Positions 36,182 through 44,968 of a stretch of DNA of 64,000 nucleotides are shown in pieces. Source of the stretch: an uncultured SAR116 cluster alpha proteobacterium (GTDB lineage: Bacteria; Pseudomonadota; Alphaproteobacteria; Puniceispirillales; Puniceispirillaceae). The translations under genes were made by a program, and so were the position numbers. Numbering within the stretch: position 1 is the stretch's first letter; each line of letters opens with the position of its first letter. The notes beneath the pieces were generated by a model, which did not search any database, was not told the DNA's origin, and was given only the letters and a program-made list of their open reading frames with translations. The DNA lies in assembly GCA_902520575.1 (NCBI GenBank), contig CABYOG010000001.1, forward strand, positions 1 through 64,000, in the 5' to 3' direction.

Positions 36182-37105
36182 ATGTCAGAAGCTGAACAGA
36201 GACCAGCCTTTATTGGAGTTGATTGGGGAACCAGTTCATTCCGTGCCTGGCTGTTTGATGACAAAGGGGGTGTGTTGGACCTTGTTCAAGGACCTTTTGG
36301 CATCAGACAAATAACAGAACGGTCGTTTGAAAAAACGCTGCGGATGGCAATCGGCAGTTGGTTGGTAGAACATGAAGATATAGCTATTATCATGTGCGGA
36401 ATGATTGGTAGTGCGCAGGGCTGGTATGAAGCTGGATATCTGTCTGGTCAAATTGGTGTTGATGAGCTTTCTTCAGGAATGGTTAAGGTGCCTGACACGC
36501 AATTAAATGTGATGATTGTTCCTGGAATAAGAGGTGTATCTGTCGCTGGCTTAAATGATGTTGTTCGCGGTGAGGAGACATTGCTGGCAGGATGTTTACA
36601 GCAACAAACAGACTGCGAGGCTGTGTTTTGTTTGCCAGGCACGCATTCAAAATGGATTGTTGCAAGAGAGGGCCAAGTTAATAAGCTGACGACATTTATG
36701 ACAGGTGAGTTGTTTGAATTGATGCGAACGCGCTCTATACTTGCGCCACTCATAGATAGCCAGGCAGTTGCAGACAGTAGGTCAGATATATTCTGTAAAG
36801 GGCTTACACTTGCTAAAAGTGCCGCTGGCCTGCTGCATCAGATGTTTGCAATCCGTGCGGGTGCTTTGACAGGTCAATTCGCCAAGTCAGATATACTTAC
36901 CTTGTTATCTGGTGTGCTGGTTGGTGCTGAATGTTTGGCTGCAAAGTCACTTGTACAGAATAGGTCTGTTACTTTGATGTCGTCTGGAGATCTGAAGCAG
37001 ACTTATCAGAACGCATTTGAACATTTTGGTTTCGTTTTTAATGTCGCAGATTCAGAACAGGCTGCACAGAAAGGCTTGTTTTCAATATTCAATCAAATTC
37101 AATAG
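36182..37105 (+). CDS. dgoK: 2-dehydro-3-deoxygalactonokinase
   Basis: 307 residues, matching DgoK in length and motifs. FIGVDWGTSSFRAWLFD is the N-terminal ATP-binding phosphate-1 loop. IIMCGMIGSAQGWYEAGYL, IVPGIRG, VVRGEETLLAG, VFCLPGTHSKWI and FMTGELFELM follow in the family order. The enzyme phosphorylates 2-keto-3-deoxy-galactonate (De Ley-Doudoroff pathway). The partner aldolase DgoA is not in the window. With the uronate dehydrogenase and lactonase it points to sugar-acid catabolism. GAGGAG precedes the ATG. It ends 2 bp from the convergent TSUP gene. Confidence 0.88.
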   Translation: MSEAEQRPAFIGVDWGTSSFRAWLFDDKGGVLDLVQGPFGIRQITERSFEKTLRMAIGSWLVEHEDIAIIMCGMIGSAQGWYEAGYLSGQIGVDELSSGMVKVPDTQLNVMIVPGIRGVSVAGLNDVVRGEETLLAGCLQQQTDCEAVFCLPGTHSKWIVAREGQVNKLTTFMTGELFELMRTRSILAPLIDSQAVADSRSDIFCKGLTLAKSAAGLLHQMFAIRAGALTGQFAKSDILTLLSGVLVGAECLAAKSLVQNRSVTLMSSGDLKQTYQNAFEHFGFVFNVADSEQAAQKGLFSIFNQIQ

Positions 37106-37107
37106 GG

Positions 37108-37878
37108 CTAAAGTAGGCCAGTCATAATCAAACGCGCGCCTAAAATTAAAAACACACTTAATACAATTTTGCGGAATAAATCCTGAGAAATATAGCTGCG
37201 CATCAACTCGCCAATGCGAAATCCTATAACAACAGCTATCAGGCCCAAGACTGACTGCAACGCCGCCTCAAAGGTCAGCACACCTGACAAGATGAGCCCA
37301 GCTGCAAGCGGGAAGCAACCTGCAAGGAACAAAAAGCCTGAGGCGCCGATAAATTCCTCTTTTGATACATCGCGGGCCAAGAGATACATTGCCACTGGTG
37401 GTGACCAAATAGAACTAAGCCCACCCAAGATTCCTGAGATCAAGCCTACACCGACCTGCCATCCCAAATGACTAGATATAGGAAGGGTCATGCCAAATAA
37501 AAGATTAAGAGAAAACACAACCATCGCCACACCAATTGCCACTGTTAATAGGGCGGTTGGGTAAGAAGCGATAAACAAAGAGGTGATGAAAATACTGAAC
37601 ATAATAGTAAGTGCAAAGTATTTATATTTTTGTGCTGTTTGGCGACGCTCTTCTGAACGAAAAAATTGCATGATGTTGGCGAAGATGATCGGCAGAACCA
37701 TTAAGGAGATGGCTGTCTTTGGGTCGATAAAAATCGTCAATAGAGCCATTGCTGCAGCAGGCAGGCCGATACCTAAAAATCCTTTAATGATGCCTGAACA
37801 TAAAAAGGCAGCAAGAATGACTGGAATATAGTGAACAGGCAAGTTCGGCAGCAGTAATACTTGCAAAACGTCAGTCAC
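37108..37878 (-). CDS. TSUP (TauE/SafE) family anion exporter
   Basis: 256 residues, about eight helices. SGIIKGFLGIGLPAAAMALLTIFIDPKTAI is the first TauE half motif (split) and GVGLISGILGGLSSIWSPPVAMYLLA is the second. The family exports sulfite, sulfoacetate or other organosulfonates. It starts with GTG 33 bp after the acyl-CoA ligase and closes a minus-strand operon tctC-tctB-tctA-sauS-like-sauT-like-TSUP. This is a reasonable context for removing sulfite or a sulfonate product. Confidence 0.8.
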   Translation of the reverse strand: MTDVLQVLLLPNLPVHYIPVILAAFLCSGIIKGFLGIGLPAAAMALLTIFIDPKTAISLMVLPIIFANIMQFFRSEERRQTAQKYKYFALTIMFSIFITSLFIASYPTALLTVAIGVAMVVFSLNLLFGMTLPISSHLGWQVGVGLISGILGGLSSIWSPPVAMYLLARDVSKEEFIGASGFLFLAGCFPLAAGLILSGVLTFEAALQSVLGLIAVVIGFRIGELMRSYISQDLFRKIVLSVFLILGARLIMTGLL

Positions 37879-37911
37879 AGTAAACCCTCACCACATGGCT
37901 TTGTCGGCTTG

Positions 37912-39435
37912 TTAACTTCTGTCATAAACCAGATCATATAGCTTCAAACGCTGGACTTTGCCAGATGGCCCCTTGGGTAAATCATCAAGAATATGAATAT
38001 TGTCCGGCGATTTAAATTTACCAAGTCGGTCCTTACAATGTTGTATTAGACTGTCCGCAGCAGCGTGCATGCCTGGCTTCAAACGGATACAGGCTTCTAC
38101 CCGCTGTCCGTAATTTTCGCAAGGCACAGCAAAAGCGGCTGCTTCAAGAACGCAATCATGTTCCAATAAGGTTTCGTCAATTTCGCGTGGGGCGATGTTC
38201 TCCCCGCCTTTAATGATCAATTCTTTTATCCGGCCCGTCACAAACACATAGCCGTCGTCATCCATATGGCCCAGGTCACCTGTCCTCAGCCAGCCATCTG
38301 TTGTAATTGTTTTTGCCGTTTCCTCTGGCTGATGAAGATACCCCTGCATGACATTTGCGCCACGAATGAGAATTTCGCCTGTAACCTCAGCAGCAACTTG
38401 GTTTTGTTGGTCATCTGCGATAATTACTTCATTGCCAATTGCCTCGCCTGGTGAGCCAATCTTCCGTTCACCAGGAGGCAGGGGGTTGGATAAAATTTGC
38501 GCACCGGTTTCTGTCAGCCCCATTGTTTCAATTATCGGGATGCCGAAGCGGGTTTCAAATTTTCGATGTGTTTCAGGGGGCAGGGGGGCAGATGCTGAAC
38601 GAGCAAAACGTAGTCTGTCTGTATTTATGTCAGGCGTGACATCGTCATTCAGAAGATAGGCAAACAGAGTTGGCACCGCGCTAAACCAGCTCACGTTGTG
38701 TTGCTTGACTTGAGGCCAGAAGGAAGAAACGGAAAATTTATAGGGTATTACTAAACCGCTGGCTGAGACTAATGATCCCATCACTGTCACGCACATCCCG
38801 TTAATATGATAGATGGGCAAAACACACAAGCCCGTGTCTTCACTTGTAATTTTATGTGCTGTGACAACATTTTGCCCAGCAGCCAGCAGATTTGCGTGTG
38901 ACAGGACAACGCCTTTGGGATTGCCGGTTGTGCCAGACGTATACATCAGTAGAGCAGGGCTGTCCGGATGTGGGGCGTCAGTTGTGGGAGCTTGAGCCCA
39001 TTTAAAATCTTCCGGCCAGATGGGGCCCGTTTCAGTGTGTAGCGGTATTATCAGAATCTCATGCTGTGCTTCGCTCAGCACTTCATCCATAAGGGCTTTG
39101 TTTTCAGGTGAGCAAAATAATACCTTTGCTTGACAATGGCTCAGAACATAAGAGATAGCCTTAGTCCCAGATACCAGGTTCAGAGGCGTGCCCAGATATC
39201 CCGCACTTGTAATTGCGGTGAATAATACTGCGCTAGCAATGCAGTTTTGAGCGGCAATGGCAACAGGTTCACCTGGACGCAGCCCAAGCTTATGAAGATA
39301 ACTGACAATATCCTGAATGGTGTGCTGTGCCTGCGCCCAGTTTACTGTCTGTCCTGTTTCGGGTGAGGTCAGCCAAATGCCGTCTGCCTTAGTGGCAGCA
39401 TTATGGGCAAGTCTTGATGGGAGGGTTTTGGTCAT
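37912..39435 (-). CDS. sauT: AMP-forming acyl-CoA ligase (sulfoacetate-CoA ligase-like)
   Basis: 507 residues of the ANL superfamily. The AMP-binding P-loop is LLMYTSGTTGNPKGVVLSH. Later motifs are ETMGLTETGAQILSNP, WLRTGDLGHMDDDGYVFVTGRIKE and the catalytic Lys in KGPSGKVQRLKL. Its ATG overlaps the aldehyde dehydrogenase stop by 4 nt (ATGA), so the enzymes are coupled. An acid-CoA ligase next to a CoA-acylating aldehyde dehydrogenase is the arrangement of SauT/SauS in Cupriavidus sulfoacetate breakdown. The symbol follows that context, not a substrate motif. Oxalate or malonate ligases are alternatives. Confidence 0.7.
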   Translation of the reverse strand: MTKTLPSRLAHNAATKADGIWLTSPETGQTVNWAQAQHTIQDIVSYLHKLGLRPGEPVAIAAQNCIASAVLFTAITSAGYLGTPLNLVSGTKAISYVLSHCQAKVLFCSPENKALMDEVLSEAQHEILIIPLHTETGPIWPEDFKWAQAPTTDAPHPDSPALLMYTSGTTGNPKGVVLSHANLLAAGQNVVTAHKITSEDTGLCVLPIYHINGMCVTVMGSLVSASGLVIPYKFSVSSFWPQVKQHNVSWFSAVPTLFAYLLNDDVTPDINTDRLRFARSASAPLPPETHRKFETRFGIPIIETMGLTETGAQILSNPLPPGERKIGSPGEAIGNEVIIADDQQNQVAAEVTGEILIRGANVMQGYLHQPEETAKTITTDGWLRTGDLGHMDDDGYVFVTGRIKELIIKGGENIAPREIDETLLEHDCVLEAAAFAVPCENYGQRVEACIRLKPGMHAAADSLIQHCKDRLGKFKSPDNIHILDDLPKGPSGKVQRLKLYDLVYDRS

Positions 39436-40856
39436 TTACCAAACTCATCCCAATAGCTGGCGAAAATATCCTCAAGTTCTGGTTTTTGCTCAGGAATAAC
39501 GCGTACCACATTGACCCGATTCACAAAATGAGACCAGTTTAAATTTTCATCAATTGAATTGCCGCCCCAACTGCCACAGCCCATTGAGAGGGAAAAGGGC
39601 ATACCATTATTAAAGAAACCACCCGTTGCAAAACAATGTGCCTGATTGACTATGACCCTGCAGGTGCGCGCTCGCATGGCTAGATGGTGGGCCCGTTCAT
39701 CATCTGCTGAATGCAAACCAAGCGAATGTCCTGCCCCCTGGAAAGACTGGATAGCTATAGCTTTTTCAACAGCTCCTTCAAAATTGGCTGCTTTATGTAT
39801 TGACAAAAACCTGGCCATTTTTTCACCTGTCAGCGGATATTCTGGGCCAATATCAGACTGAGGTAAAATTAGAAACTGAGTGTTGTTAGGAGCTGTTTTG
39901 TCAAGACCTGTTGCGTCTAGCACCTTGTCAATATCCTGGGCCAGAAGTGTGGTTGTCATTTTCCCATTCTGCCAGTGAACTGATTGCAATAGCTGGCTCT
40001 GCTCATCATTCAAGAGAAAACCGCCAGCATTAGCCAGTGCTGCAATCATCTGATCATAAATTGGCTCTACAACTACAAGTGAATTTTCAGATGAACAGGA
40101 TGTGGCGTTGTCAAAAGTTTTAGAGGTAGCAATTTTTGTGGCTGCGTCATTCAAATCGGCAGTCTCATCGATGATTGTCACAACATTTCCCGCACCAACA
40201 CCAATGGCGGGCGTGCCAGACATATATCCCGCCCTTACATTGCTTTGCGAACCTGTGACCACTACCAAGTCAGCCAATTGCATTAGCTTTTGTGTCTTTA
40301 GTTTGGAAGGGGGGCTAGGAACCATCTGCACAAGTTCTGCAGGTAAGCCAAGTTTGGCTATCGCGTCATGAATATAGCCTAACAACAGTCTTGCTGGCTT
40401 TACTCCCTTTGGGCTTGGCGCAATAATTATTGAATTTCCTGTTTTTAAGGCATTAATTATATTATTTACAGGTGTGGCTAAAGGGTTGGTAGACGGGACT
40501 ATCGCGGCAATGACACCCTTTGGGCGCAGATATGATGACAGACCTTTTTCCTTATCATCACCGATATGTCCGAAGCTTTTGACATCCTTTAGGTCACGCA
40601 TCAGCCCCAGTGTTTTATTATGGTTTTTTTTTATTTTGTCGGCCACATTGCCAAGACCAGTTTCAGCGACTGCCAGTTTGGAAAGTTGTTTGTTCCGCTC
40701 GGGTTCCATCAAGACCCAAGCTACGGCCTGACAAGCTTTGTCGAAAACTTCTTGTGACCCATTTGCTTCATAATGTTGCTGAGCCAATCGCCCAGCAGCA
40801 ACCAGCTCATCAATGATTTTTTCGTCCCTAAATTGTCTATCTTCTGCCACTGTCAT
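39432..40856 (-). CDS. sauS: CoA-acylating aldehyde dehydrogenase (sulfoacetaldehyde dehydrogenase-like)
   Basis: 474 residues from the ATG at 40856; the frame extends to 40961 but that would run into tctA. It belongs to the CoA-acylating aldehyde dehydrogenases: PSTNPLATPVNNIINALKTGNSII early, GVGAGNV, catalytic Cys254 in NATSCSSENSLVV, and the C-terminal GCGSWGGNSIDENLNWSHF. The CSSENS run is as in acylating sulfoacetaldehyde, acetaldehyde and malonate-semialdehyde types. With the adjacent ligase it would turn an acid into its aldehyde via the CoA ester. No Xsc or Pta to continue the sulfoacetate route is in this window. Confidence 0.72.
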   Translation of the reverse strand: MTVAEDRQFRDEKIIDELVAAGRLAQQHYEANGSQEVFDKACQAVAWVLMEPERNKQLSKLAVAETGLGNVADKIKKNHNKTLGLMRDLKDVKSFGHIGDDKEKGLSSYLRPKGVIAAIVPSTNPLATPVNNIINALKTGNSIIIAPSPKGVKPARLLLGYIHDAIAKLGLPAELVQMVPSPPSKLKTQKLMQLADLVVVTGSQSNVRAGYMSGTPAIGVGAGNVVTIIDETADLNDAATKIATSKTFDNATSCSSENSLVVVEPIYDQMIAALANAGGFLLNDEQSQLLQSVHWQNGKMTTTLLAQDIDKVLDATGLDKTAPNNTQFLILPQSDIGPEYPLTGEKMARFLSIHKAANFEGAVEKAIAIQSFQGAGHSLGLHSADDERAHHLAMRARTCRVIVNQAHCFATGGFFNNGMPFSLSMGCGSWGGNSIDENLNWSHFVNRVNVVRVIPEQKPELEDIFASYWDEFGK

Positions 40857-40893
40857 GATGTTGTACTTTTGCCTTTTCGGATAGCAAGCCTTA

Positions 40894-42384
40894 TCAGGCT
40901 TTTTTCGCAGGTGCGCGTAGAGCTTGATAAACACCAACACCGAGCGTAAGCACACCCGCAAGAATTAATAGTGAGCAAATAGGACGCGAAAAATAGGCCA
41001 CAATATCATAGTGCACCATCTGCATGCCTTGAGCAAAGTTTTGCTCGCCAATCTTTCCCAGAATGATACCAAGAACAATACCAGGAATGGAATATCCAGA
41101 CCGTCGCAGCAAAAATCCGATGATGCCAGCAAGGAACATTACCATCACATCTAGAACCAAACCACGCCCAATATAGGCACCAATGCTGGCTAGAAGAAGA
41201 ATTAGCGGTGCCAAAAACTGGAATGGTATTTTAAGTAGGTAGAGTATTGTTTTGGTTTCCAGAACGCCTACAAATAGAATTGACAAATTGGCATAAAACA
41301 TAGCCGCAAAGACTACCCAGATTAAATCTGGCGAATTGTAAAATACTAGCGGGCCAGGCTCAAGATCATGCATCTGGAATACAGCGACCATCATAGCAGT
41401 CAATGCGCCGCCTGGAAGCCCGAGGGCAAGAAGCGGTATCATCGCGGCCCCCGTGGCCGCATTATTGGCTGTCTCTGATGAAATTACACCCTCAATATTC
41501 CCTTTTCCGAAGCTTTCTTTGTCCTTAGACCATCTGACTGCTTCCCCATAGCCCATAAAGGCGGCTAGTGTGGCGCCAATACCAGGTAGAATGCCACAAA
41601 AAAATCCAACCAGAATTGAACGCAGGACAGCTATTTTCTGCGCCCATAATTCAAACAGGGTTGGGAAAGACATGCCCACCTTTGGAGCATTGAATGTGCC
41701 TGTTGCACGCTTTTCAGCTTGGACAAAAATTTCAGATACAGCAAAAAATCCTAGAATTGCAGGAACAAATGCAATGCCAGCTGCCAGATCAGCAAAGCCA
41801 AAATTAAACCGGTTTATACCACCGACCGGATCCTGACCAATTGTGGCAATCAACAGACCTAGAAGTACGGATAGCCAGCCTTTCCAGATAGTGCGCCCGC
41901 CAACAGATGAGGCAACCGCAAGACCAAAGAAGACCAGAGCGAAGATCTCAGGTGGGCCAATATTCCTGATCGCCCATGTCGCCAGAGGCTGAGTTGCGGC
42001 CATCATAACCAAAGCAGAAGCTACCCCGCCAATGGCGGAGCATAGCACTGCTGCTCCAACCGCTTTCCCAGACTTGCCTTGCTTTGTCATAGGATAGCCA
42101 TCAAAGGCTGTTGGTGCGTTTTCTGGCGCGCCAGGAATGTTGAAGAGAATAGCTGTAATCGCCCCTCCATATGTGCCTGTGCAATAAATCACAGCAAATA
42201 ACATCACCCCTTGTGCTGGCGATAAATCTGACGTGAATGGCAGTAGGATGGCTGCCAGAGTTAGCATGCTCACCCCGGGTATAGCACCAAAGAGCATGCC
42301 GCCAATAACGCCAAAAAAGAAGATTGCGAGGGTGAACGGATCTCCAAAAAGAGCGGAACTACCTGCAATGAAATTTTCAATCAT
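40894..42384 (-). CDS. tctA: Tripartite tricarboxylate transporter large permease TctA
   Basis: 496 residues with about 12 helices. TctA family runs include GVIGGMLFGAIPGVSMLTLAAILLPFT (split), YCTGTYGGAITAILFNIPGAPENAPTAFDGYPM, FFCGILPGIGATLAAFMGYG and GVISSETANNAATGAAMIPLLALGLPGG. These repeated Pro-Gly loops line the substrate path. It starts 6 nt after the tctB stop and ends 37 bp before the aldehyde dehydrogenase. Together with TctB and the periplasmic TctC it takes up an organic acid. Confidence 0.92.
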   Translation of the reverse strand: MIENFIAGSSALFGDPFTLAIFFFGVIGGMLFGAIPGVSMLTLAAILLPFTSDLSPAQGVMLFAVIYCTGTYGGAITAILFNIPGAPENAPTAFDGYPMTKQGKSGKAVGAAVLCSAIGGVASALVMMAATQPLATWAIRNIGPPEIFALVFFGLAVASSVGGRTIWKGWLSVLLGLLIATIGQDPVGGINRFNFGFADLAAGIAFVPAILGFFAVSEIFVQAEKRATGTFNAPKVGMSFPTLFELWAQKIAVLRSILVGFFCGILPGIGATLAAFMGYGEAVRWSKDKESFGKGNIEGVISSETANNAATGAAMIPLLALGLPGGALTAMMVAVFQMHDLEPGPLVFYNSPDLIWVVFAAMFYANLSILFVGVLETKTILYLLKIPFQFLAPLILLLASIGAYIGRGLVLDVMVMFLAGIIGFLLRRSGYSIPGIVLGIILGKIGEQNFAQGMQMVHYDIVAYFSRPICSLLILAGVLTLGVGVYQALRAPAKKA

Positions 42385-42390
42385 ATTTGC

Positions 42391-42948
42391 CTACCACAAT
42401 TGCTGGAGGTCATTATTTAAACGCAAAATTAATGCGCTGTAATCATAGAAAGGTGAGGTGTTTCCCTGCGGAAGGGGCGCGTTTAAAACAACCATGAAAA
42501 GACCAAGCAATAAGCCATAAATTAAAGCGGTAATACATAGTATCCATTTCCAGCGTCGCTCCCCAAAAATAATAATAATCAGAGCAATGAAAAACGGTGT
42601 CGCAAAGTAGAAGCCAACTGGTTTAAGCGACAAGGCAAATAAGAATGGTGTGCCTAGGACAGCTAATACCTTTATAACTGCCGCTAAGTTATCATAGCTA
42701 CCTGCCTCATCATCATCAGCAATGCCTACGCGCCCTGCCTGAATTGTTGAGCCATATTTTAGATGGTGATAAAAGTTACCAAAGGTCACGATTAGCATTA
42801 GTCCGATAACGACCCGAGGCCAACCAGTTGCTCCAAAAATGTATATTTCAATTGGTTGATTGAATTCAAATGTAAAGCCAAAAAATATAATCGCGATCAA
42901 CAGCCACACTGCTGTTTCAATCATATGTGATTTTGTTAGTTTGCCCAT
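42391..42948 (-). CDS. tctB: Tripartite tricarboxylate transporter small permease TctB
   Basis: 185 residues from the ATG at 42948; the longer frame to 42972 adds eight residues without need. The TctB pattern is four helices with ATGWPRVVIGLMLIVTFGN near the front, then KVLAVLGTPFLFALSLKPVGFYFATPFFI and ILCITALIYGLLLGLFMVVLNAPLPQG. It is less conserved than TctA, as is normal. It lies between tctC and tctA, preceded by a strong hairpin in the tctC-tctB gap. Confidence 0.85.
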   Translation of the reverse strand: MGKLTKSHMIETAVWLLIAIIFFGFTFEFNQPIEIYIFGATGWPRVVIGLMLIVTFGNFYHHLKYGSTIQAGRVGIADDDEAGSYDNLAAVIKVLAVLGTPFLFALSLKPVGFYFATPFFIALIIIIFGERRWKWILCITALIYGLLLGLFMVVLNAPLPQGNTSPFYDYSALILRLNNDLQQLW

Positions 42949-42994
42949 TAAATATCTACCGCTACATATCAATTCTTATGACATCGAAGAACAA

Positions 42995-43025
42995 GAGCTG
43001 GTCCCGCAATCAGCGAGACCAGCTC
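42995..43025 (-). terminator. Intercistronic hairpin between tctC and tctB
   Basis: GAGCTGGTC at 42995-43003 pairs perfectly with GACCAGCTC at 43017-43025. An inner CGC/GCG adds three pairs across one mismatch, and the loop is AATCA. On the minus strand it follows the tctC stop by 18 bp and is succeeded by the T-rich TTGTTCTTCG. It is probably an attenuator or mRNA-stabilising stem that keeps TctC more abundant than the permeases. Confidence 0.7.
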
Positions 43026-43043
43026 ACCAGAAAGAAACAAACG

Positions 43044-44066
43044 TTATTTAACGTCAAGTCCCATCTGCTTGTACACAGCTCGATATTGCGGGATTGTCGC
43101 ATTAATTAGCTCAATTGAACCCTCTGTATCACGATAACTATCAATGACTGTCATAAATTTAGATTCATTAAACTTCTGGTAGCTGTCTTGGCAATAACTA
43201 CGTTGGAATGCCCATTTCAGCCATTCTACGCGGTCCGCTGGTGCATCTTTATGCACATAAAAGCCACGGAAACGCAGAAGAGGTTCAAAATCCATGCCCA
43301 TTTCTTTATGAGTTGGAACGTTTGCAAAAACCCCAGGGCGTTCATTAAAAATGGTCAGAATGGGCTTAAAGTCCCCAGAATCAAGAAACTTTCGCACATC
43401 ACCAGGCTGCTCATAAAGAGCATCAACTTGACCGCCAAGCAATGCACCATAACGAGGGGCACCTTTATCAAAAGAAATCTGCTGGATGCTCATGTTGCTG
43501 GCATCTGTGATGAACTTCATGGTCACTCGTTCCATTGAGCCTTCTTTTGAAACGTTGGCAATTGTGGCTTTGCCATCTTGAGCCTTCACCCATTTCACAA
43601 ATGATGGCCAATCTGAATACCTGGTCTCATTGGATCTTATATAAATTTGTGAAAATGTTACTTGAGCAGTTACTAGCGGAATTAAATCCCTGCCAGGATG
43701 TGGCTTGCTCGAGTCAAGTGCATGGGCTGATGAAGCGTCATCAATATGCTCAAGAACTGTATAGCCGTCAGTTGGTGCAGCCATATATGCTGTCATCCCA
43801 ACTGTGCCCGAACCACCCGACTTATGGTCTCTGTTGATTGATACACCTGTCAGTTCAGTAACTGCCTCTGCCATAGCTGCAGCAATTTGACCTGAGCCAC
43901 CAGCAGGACCGTAAGGAACAATCATGGTCAAAGCTCGGTCTGGAAATCCACCCGGTTTTGCCATGCTAGCTTCTTTAACTTTGCACTCGAATGCGCTAAC
44001 AGCGCTGACCGACAACGCCATCATCGATGACAAAGCCGATACTGATAATATTTTTCTCAACTTCAT
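43044..44066 (-). CDS. tctC: TTT transporter substrate-binding protein TctC (Bug family)
   Basis: 340 residues. A signal peptide (MKLRKILSVSALSSMMALSVSAVSAFE) leads to the Bug domain: FPDRALTMIVPYGPAGGSGQIAAAMAEAV (split), a GGSGTVGM loop, HIDDASSAHAL, QGG-like GALLGGQVDALYEQPGDV, and RPGVFANVPTHKEMGMDFEPL. It is periplasmic and gives the system its ligand specificity. GGAGGAA precedes the ATG. First gene of the operon, it diverges from the dehydrogenase operon at 44225. The ligand might be sulfoacetate or another small acid, given the enzymes downstream (inference). Confidence 0.9.
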   Translation of the reverse strand: MKLRKILSVSALSSMMALSVSAVSAFECKVKEASMAKPGGFPDRALTMIVPYGPAGGSGQIAAAMAEAVTELTGVSINRDHKSGGSGTVGMTAYMAAPTDGYTVLEHIDDASSAHALDSSKPHPGRDLIPLVTAQVTFSQIYIRSNETRYSDWPSFVKWVKAQDGKATIANVSKEGSMERVTMKFITDASNMSIQQISFDKGAPRYGALLGGQVDALYEQPGDVRKFLDSGDFKPILTIFNERPGVFANVPTHKEMGMDFEPLLRFRGFYVHKDAPADRVEWLKWAFQRSYCQDSYQKFNESKFMTVIDSYRDTEGSIELINATIPQYRAVYKQMGLDVK

Positions 44067-44224
44067 AATTTCCTCCGTTCGATTTTATCGATTAGTTGAA
44101 CTAAAATTCACGAAAAATGCAAACTGAATATTTTTTACTTATTAAAATCACCTCTTCAGTATTTTTTGGGTATAGTTTTAGATGAACATCAGTATTTTTC
44201 AAATGAGCCATCCAAGGGCGTATA
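44067..44224. promoter_or_regulatory. Divergent upstream region between tctC and the dehydrogenase operon
   Basis: 158 bp between two long divergent operons, strongly AT-rich with runs of T and A. Both promoters must lie here or just inside the genes. I could not identify a confident -35/-10 pair or a palindromic operator. Its sharing suggests the two operons may be regulated together. Confidence 0.4.
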
Positions 44225-44968
44225 ATGATCGTTGAACCAAACACAATAAAAGTGAAGATTAAGCGCGGATCAAACCAGAGCTCATTCACGCAGGAATTTG
44301 AAGTTCCTGAGCAGGATAATCAAACCGTATTGGATTTGGTAACATACATACAAGAATATATTGATCCGACTGTCTCATACAGATTTGCTTGCAGGGTAGG
44401 TATGTGTGGGTCATGCGGGATGATGGTAAATGGAGAACCTCGTTGGACTTGCAGAACACATGTAAAAAAAGTGCTTGGGAGTTCCAAAGCTATTGAGGTT
44501 GGGCCTTTAGGAAACCTTCCTGTTATAAAAGACCTTGTTGTTGACATGGACCCATTTTTCGATAAGTGGATTGCCGTGGGTGGCGTCCATCATCCCTCAA
44601 AAAATAGACATCAATCAATTGAAAAAATCGATGAATCCAGTGCTGAGCGCATGTTCGCTAATGAAGCTGTTGAATGCATTAATTGCGGTGTTTGTTATGC
44701 CGCTTGTGATGTTGTGTCTGCGAATAATGATTATTTCGGTCCAGCAGCTCTTAATCGGGCTTGGTCTTTAGTCAATGACGTGAAAACTGAAAACAAAGAG
44801 GCCATACTAGACGCTGTCAGTGGTAACTCTGGTTGTCATAACTGCCATTCGCAACAGAATTGTTCTAATTATTGTCCAAATGAGCTTAACCCGTCAGCAT
44901 CAATAGCCTCACTAAAGCGAAAAGTATTTGCCTCAAAAATAAAAAATCTTTTGGGAAGTGCAAAATGA
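44225..44968 (+). CDS. Succinate dehydrogenase/fumarate reductase-like iron-sulfur subunit
   Basis: 247 residues with all three Fe-S cluster motifs. The [2Fe-2S] set is CRVGMCGSCGMMVNGEPRWTC near residues 58-78. The [4Fe-4S] set is CINCGVCYAACDV, where Asp replaces the usual Pro after the last Cys. The [3Fe-4S] region is CHNCHSQQNCSNYCPNELNP, with one Cys more than usual. It passes electrons between the flavoprotein (45646) and the membrane anchors. It is the first gene of the operon, whereas sdhB is normally last. The anchors follow with a 4-nt overlap. Confidence 0.87.
   Translation: MIVEPNTIKVKIKRGSNQSSFTQEFEVPEQDNQTVLDLVTYIQEYIDPTVSYRFACRVGMCGSCGMMVNGEPRWTCRTHVKKVLGSSKAIEVGPLGNLPVIKDLVVDMDPFFDKWIAVGGVHHPSKNRHQSIEKIDESSAERMFANEAVECINCGVCYAACDVVSANNDYFGPAALNRAWSLVNDVKTENKEAILDAVSGNSGCHNCHSQQNCSNYCPNELNPSASIASLKRKVFASKIKNLLGSAK

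Noticed and set aside
40857..40961. N-terminal extension of the sauS-like protein to 40961
   Set aside because: It would overlap the end of tctA and gives a sequence unlike the aldehyde dehydrogenase family.
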